The notes below the pieces were generated by a model. The model worked only from the letters and a program-made list of their open reading frames with translations, made no database searches and had not been told where the DNA came from. Both the position numbers and the translations under genes were made by a program. Below are positions 61,323-64,000 of a DNA stretch of 64,000 nt, piece after piece; positions within the stretch are counted from its first letter, which is position 1; each line of letters starts with the position of its first letter. The stretch spans positions 186,001-250,000 of the forward strand of contig NZ_JAPIVT010000005.1 of assembly GCF_026239735.1 (NCBI RefSeq). The letters are read 5' to 3'. The DNA is from Pedobacter sp. MC2016-05. GTDB taxonomy: Bacteria > Bacteroidota > Bacteroidia > Sphingobacteriales > Sphingobacteriaceae.

Positions 61323-63914
61323 ATGGCAGAAGATTTAGAGAATCAACAAAACGACAAAATCATCCAAATTAATATAGAGGAGCAGATGAAATCGGCCTAC
61401 ATTGACTATTCAATGTCGGTAATCGTATCAAGGGCTTTGCCTGATGTACGCGATGGATTAAAACCGGTTCACCGCAGGGTGCTTTACGGTATGCTTGATC
61501 TTGGCGTAACCAGTAATAAACCACATAAAAAATCTGCCCGTATTGTGGGTGAGGTTTTGGGTAAGTATCACCCACATGGTGATGCATCTGTATATTTTAC
61601 TATGGTTCGTATGGCTCAAGATTGGAGCTTACGTTATCCAATGGTAGATGGACAAGGAAACTTTGGCCACATCGATGGAGATTCACCTGCAGCAATGCGT
61701 TATACGGAGGCACGTTTTTCAAAAATTGCCGAAGAAATGCTTGCTGATATCAACAAAGATACGGTAGATTTTCAGTTGAACTTTGATGATACGTTACAAG
61801 AGCCAACAGTTTTACCAGCAAAAATCCCTAACCTTTTGGTTAACGGATCTAGTGGTATTGCGGTGGGTATGGCCACTAACATGGCGCCACATAACTTAAC
61901 CGAATGTATTGAAGGTATTGTAAACTACATTGATAACAGAGATATTACCATTGAGGAATTAATGAAGTTTGTCAAAGCTCCTGATTTCCCGACAGGTGGT
62001 ATTATTTATGGCTACACTGGTGTTAAAGAGGCTTTTGAAACCGGTCGTGGACGTATTGTAATGCGTGCTAAAGCTGAGATTGAGAACCTTCGAGACCGCG
62101 AAGTAATTATTGTTACCGAAATTCCTTACCAGGTTAATAAGGCCCAAATGATTGAGCGTACAGCTGAATTAGTGGGTGAGAAAAAATTGGAAGGTATTTC
62201 GAACATTAAAGATGAATCTAACAAAGATGGTATCCGGATCGTTTACGAGATAAAACGCGATGCAAATGCATCGATTGTTTTGAACAATCTATACAAGTAC
62301 ACCGCTCTACAAACATCTTTCAGTGTAAATAATATTGCGTTGGTAAAAGGTCGTCCGCAGATGCTCAATCTGAAAGACCTGATTGTACATTTTGTAGATC
62401 ACCGCCATGATGTTGTTGTTCGCCGTACGAGATATGAACTAGCAGAAGCTGAAAAACGTGCCCATATCTTGGAAGGTTATTTAATTGCTTTAGACCATTT
62501 AGATGAAGTAATTAAATTAATTCGTGCATCAGAAACTCCGGAAGAAGCCCGCGTAGGTTTAATGGAGAAATTTGGCTTAAGCGATATTCAAGCACGTGCT
62601 ATTCTGGATATGACATTGCGTCGTTTAACAGGACTAGAGCGTGATAAGATTAAAGAAGAGTATGCTGAATTGATGAAAACCATCGAATATTTGCAATCTA
62701 TTTTAGCTGATGAAGGTTTGCGTATGCAAATTATCAAGGATGAATTGGAAGAAGTAAAACAGAAATTTGGTGATGAACGCAAAACGACCATTGTTCACTC
62801 TGCGGAGGATATGAGCATGGAAGATTTCATCGATGATGAGGAAGTGGTGATCACAATCTCTCACGAAGGCTATGTTAAACGTACACCAGCAACCGAATTT
62901 AGAGCGCAGGGTAGAGGTGGAAAAGGATCAAAAGGCAGTACCTCGAGAAATGAAGATTTCATTGAGCACATGCTGGTAGCTACTAACCACAACTATATGT
63001 TATTCTTTACCGAAGCCGGAAGATGTTTCTGGCTGAGGGTTTACGAAATTCCTGAAGGCTCAAGAACCAGTAAAGGAAGAGCCATTCAAAACATCATCAA
63101 TATTCCAAAAGATGAAAAAATTAAGGCTTATATCAAAGTTAAGAACCTTAAAGATCAGGAATACCTAGAGAATAACTTCATCATCATGTGTACTAAAAAA
63201 GGTACCATTAAGAAAACTTCTCTTGAGGCATATTCTCGTCCGCGTGTTAACGGTATTAATGCAATAAACATTAACGAAGGTGATGTTTTACTAGAAGCAT
63301 GTTTAACCAACGGCCAAAGCGAAATTGTTATGGCTTTACGTTCAGGAAGAGCAATTCGCTTTAACGAAAGTACTGTTCGTCCGATGGGTAGAACGGCAAC
63401 CGGTGTACGCGGTGTTAGATTGGCTCACGACAAAGATGAAGTTGTTGGCATGATTGCTGTAAACAATCCAGAGGTTACGGTGTTAGTAGTATCAGAAAAA
63501 GGATACGGAAAACGGACTGATATTGAAGATTATCGTGTAACTAACCGTGGCGGTAAAGGAGTTAAAACCATTAACGTTACTGAAAAAACAGGACAATTAG
63601 TATCAATTAAAGACGTTACTGATAGCGAAGATTTGATGATCATCAACAGATCTGGAATAGTAATCAGAATTCCTGTTTCTGCATTGAGGGTGATGGGTAG
63701 AGCTACTCAAGGCGTTCGTTTAATTTCACTTAAAGGTGATGATGAGATAGCGTCTGTAACAAAAATCGACCACGAAGAAGATGAGGAAGAAACAGTAGAT
63801 TTAGCTGATGTAGTGGTAACTGACGGTGAAGAAATAGAGCCAGATACTGCCGAAGCTGAAGAAACTGATGATGATGAAACAGACTCAGAGGACGAAACGG
63901 AAGAAGAAAATTAA
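61323..63914 (+). CDS. gyrA: DNA gyrase subunit A
   Basis: The 863-residue protein is full length. The breakage-reunion domain has the catalytic Tyr127 in [11 protein letters not shown] and the opening [20 protein letters not shown]. In the quinolone-contacting region the sequence is [13 protein letters not shown]: the positions of E. coli Ser83 and Asp87 are Ala88 and Phe92. The C-terminal domain wraps DNA and has a GyrA-box variant QGRGGKG (canonical QRRGGKG), which favours gyrase over topoisomerase IV. The end is a highly acidic tail of about 35 residues (EEDEEE type), as seen in other GyrA proteins. gyrB is not in the window. Confidence 0.96.
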   Translation: MAEDLENQQNDKIIQINIEEQMKSAYIDYSMSVIVSRALPDVRDGLKPVHRRVLYGMLDLGVTSNKPHKKSARIVGEVLGKYHPHGDASVYFTMVRMAQDWSLRYPMVDGQGNFGHIDGDSPAAMRYTEARFSKIAEEMLADINKDTVDFQLNFDDTLQEPTVLPAKIPNLLVNGSSGIAVGMATNMAPHNLTECIEGIVNYIDNRDITIEELMKFVKAPDFPTGGIIYGYTGVKEAFETGRGRIVMRAKAEIENLRDREVIIVTEIPYQVNKAQMIERTAELVGEKKLEGISNIKDESNKDGIRIVYEIKRDANASIVLNNLYKYTALQTSFSVNNIALVKGRPQMLNLKDLIVHFVDHRHDVVVRRTRYELAEAEKRAHILEGYLIALDHLDEVIKLIRASETPEEARVGLMEKFGLSDIQARAILDMTLRRLTGLERDKIKEEYAELMKTIEYLQSILADEGLRMQIIKDELEEVKQKFGDERKTTIVHSAEDMSMEDFIDDEEVVITISHEGYVKRTPATEFRAQGRGGKGSKGSTSRNEDFIEHMLVATNHNYMLFFTEAGRCFWLRVYEIPEGSRTSKGRAIQNIINIPKDEKIKAYIKVKNLKDQEYLENNFIIMCTKKGTIKKTSLEAYSRPRVNGINAININEGDVLLEACLTNGQSEIVMALRSGRAIRFNESTVRPMGRTATGVRGVRLAHDKDEVVGMIAVNNPEVTVLVVSEKGYGKRTDIEDYRVTNRGGKGVKTINVTEKTGQLVSIKDVTDSEDLMIINRSGIVIRIPVSALRVMGRATQGVRLISLKGDDEIASVTKIDHEEDEEETVDLADVVVTDGEEIEPDTAEAEETDDDETDSEDETEEEN

Positions 63915-63939
63915 CTAAATAACGATTAGAATAAATATT

Positions 63940-64000
63940 ATGAAAAGAGTATTTCTAGGTATAATTTTAGCAGGAGCAGTAAGCTCTGCATTTGCTCAGA
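63940..64000 (+). CDS. Start of an exported protein (3' truncated)
   Basis: Twenty codons are visible: MKRVFLGIILAGAVSSAFAQ, a signal peptide with the cleavage site at SAFA-Q. The gene runs off the window edge and the mature protein is not seen, so no family can be named. It starts 25 bases after the gyrA stop and may share its transcript. In related genomes a tetratricopeptide-type exported protein often follows gyrA, but this is only a recollection and not shown here. Confidence 0.7.
   Translation, partial: MKRVFLGIILAGAVSSAFAQ

Noticed and set aside
1..64000. CRISPR array, prophage or insertion sequence
   Set aside because: No regularly spaced short repeats, no transposase and no phage structural or lysis genes were seen; gene order looks like core genome throughout.

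Overview
The window looks like a chromosomal segment from a low-G+C member of the Bacteroidota, most likely family Sphingobacteriaceae (Pedobacter-like). The pointers are: a type IX secretion (T9SS) cargo with a gliding-motility-type C-terminal domain followed by a PorP/SprF protein; paired DUF3857 exported proteins; PIN-PhoH, WbqC and MbnP-type proteins; start sites mostly without a Shine-Dalgarno sequence; and several promoters with the Bacteroidota -7 element TAnnTTTG (gatB, rluA-like, galM, gyrA). The genus is an inference from general resemblance and was not tested by a search. Most of the window is ordinary core-genome housekeeping. I see no prophage, plasmid, CRISPR array or insertion sequence.

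Layout. 1-4.6 kb: the end of an SDR/DUF2867 protein, a 40-residue membrane protein, and two exported DUF3857 proteins, one with an intact and one with a lost transglutaminase triad. 4.7-9.5 kb: DnaQ-like exonuclease, M1 aminopeptidase and three tandem paralogous exported basic proteins. 9.5-17.2 kb: gatB, a TlpA-like lipoprotein, an OmpR-type regulator, an RluA-type pseudouridine synthase, a ClC protein and a sigma-54 activator. 17.6-18.0 kb: RNase P RNA on the minus strand. 18.0-23.2 kb: a minus-strand copper/haem cluster (small Cys/His protein, MbnP, MbnH-like di-haem protein, outer-membrane protein with a CxxCxC motif, lipoprotein, SCO, cytochrome c). 23.4-28.2 kb: phosphohexomutase, aspartokinase, two tiny membrane proteins overlapping the start of lysA, and lysA.

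28.2-36.9 kb: small envelope proteins, acyl-CoA dehydrogenase with an SRPBCC protein, folB, a 750-base accessory gap holding a tRNA-like sequence and a small ORF, a motif-degenerate DEAD-box protein, OmpA and a TrmH-type methyltransferase. 36-44 kb: divergent galK/galM, DUF1398, nucleoside phosphorylase, IMPACT, DMT permease, ribD, prmC, xerD and aroQ. 44-50.5 kb: TlpA, glycosyltransferase, lipid A-type acyltransferase, WbqC, corA, mgtE and ohr. 50.9-54.8 kb: T9SS cargo (frameshifted), PorP/SprF and a small exported protein. 54.8-64 kb: FUSC protein, a structured non-coding stretch with its own terminator, PIN-PhoH, a membrane protein, an MFS exporter, gyrA and the start of another exported protein.

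The best candidates for something not well described are the MbnP/MbnH/SCO cluster, the structured RNA-like segment before phoH, the tRNA-like sequence joined to a 53-codon ORF, and the paired small membrane genes whose start codon overlaps that of lysA. Several intergenic regions also carry dispersed inverted-repeat families.
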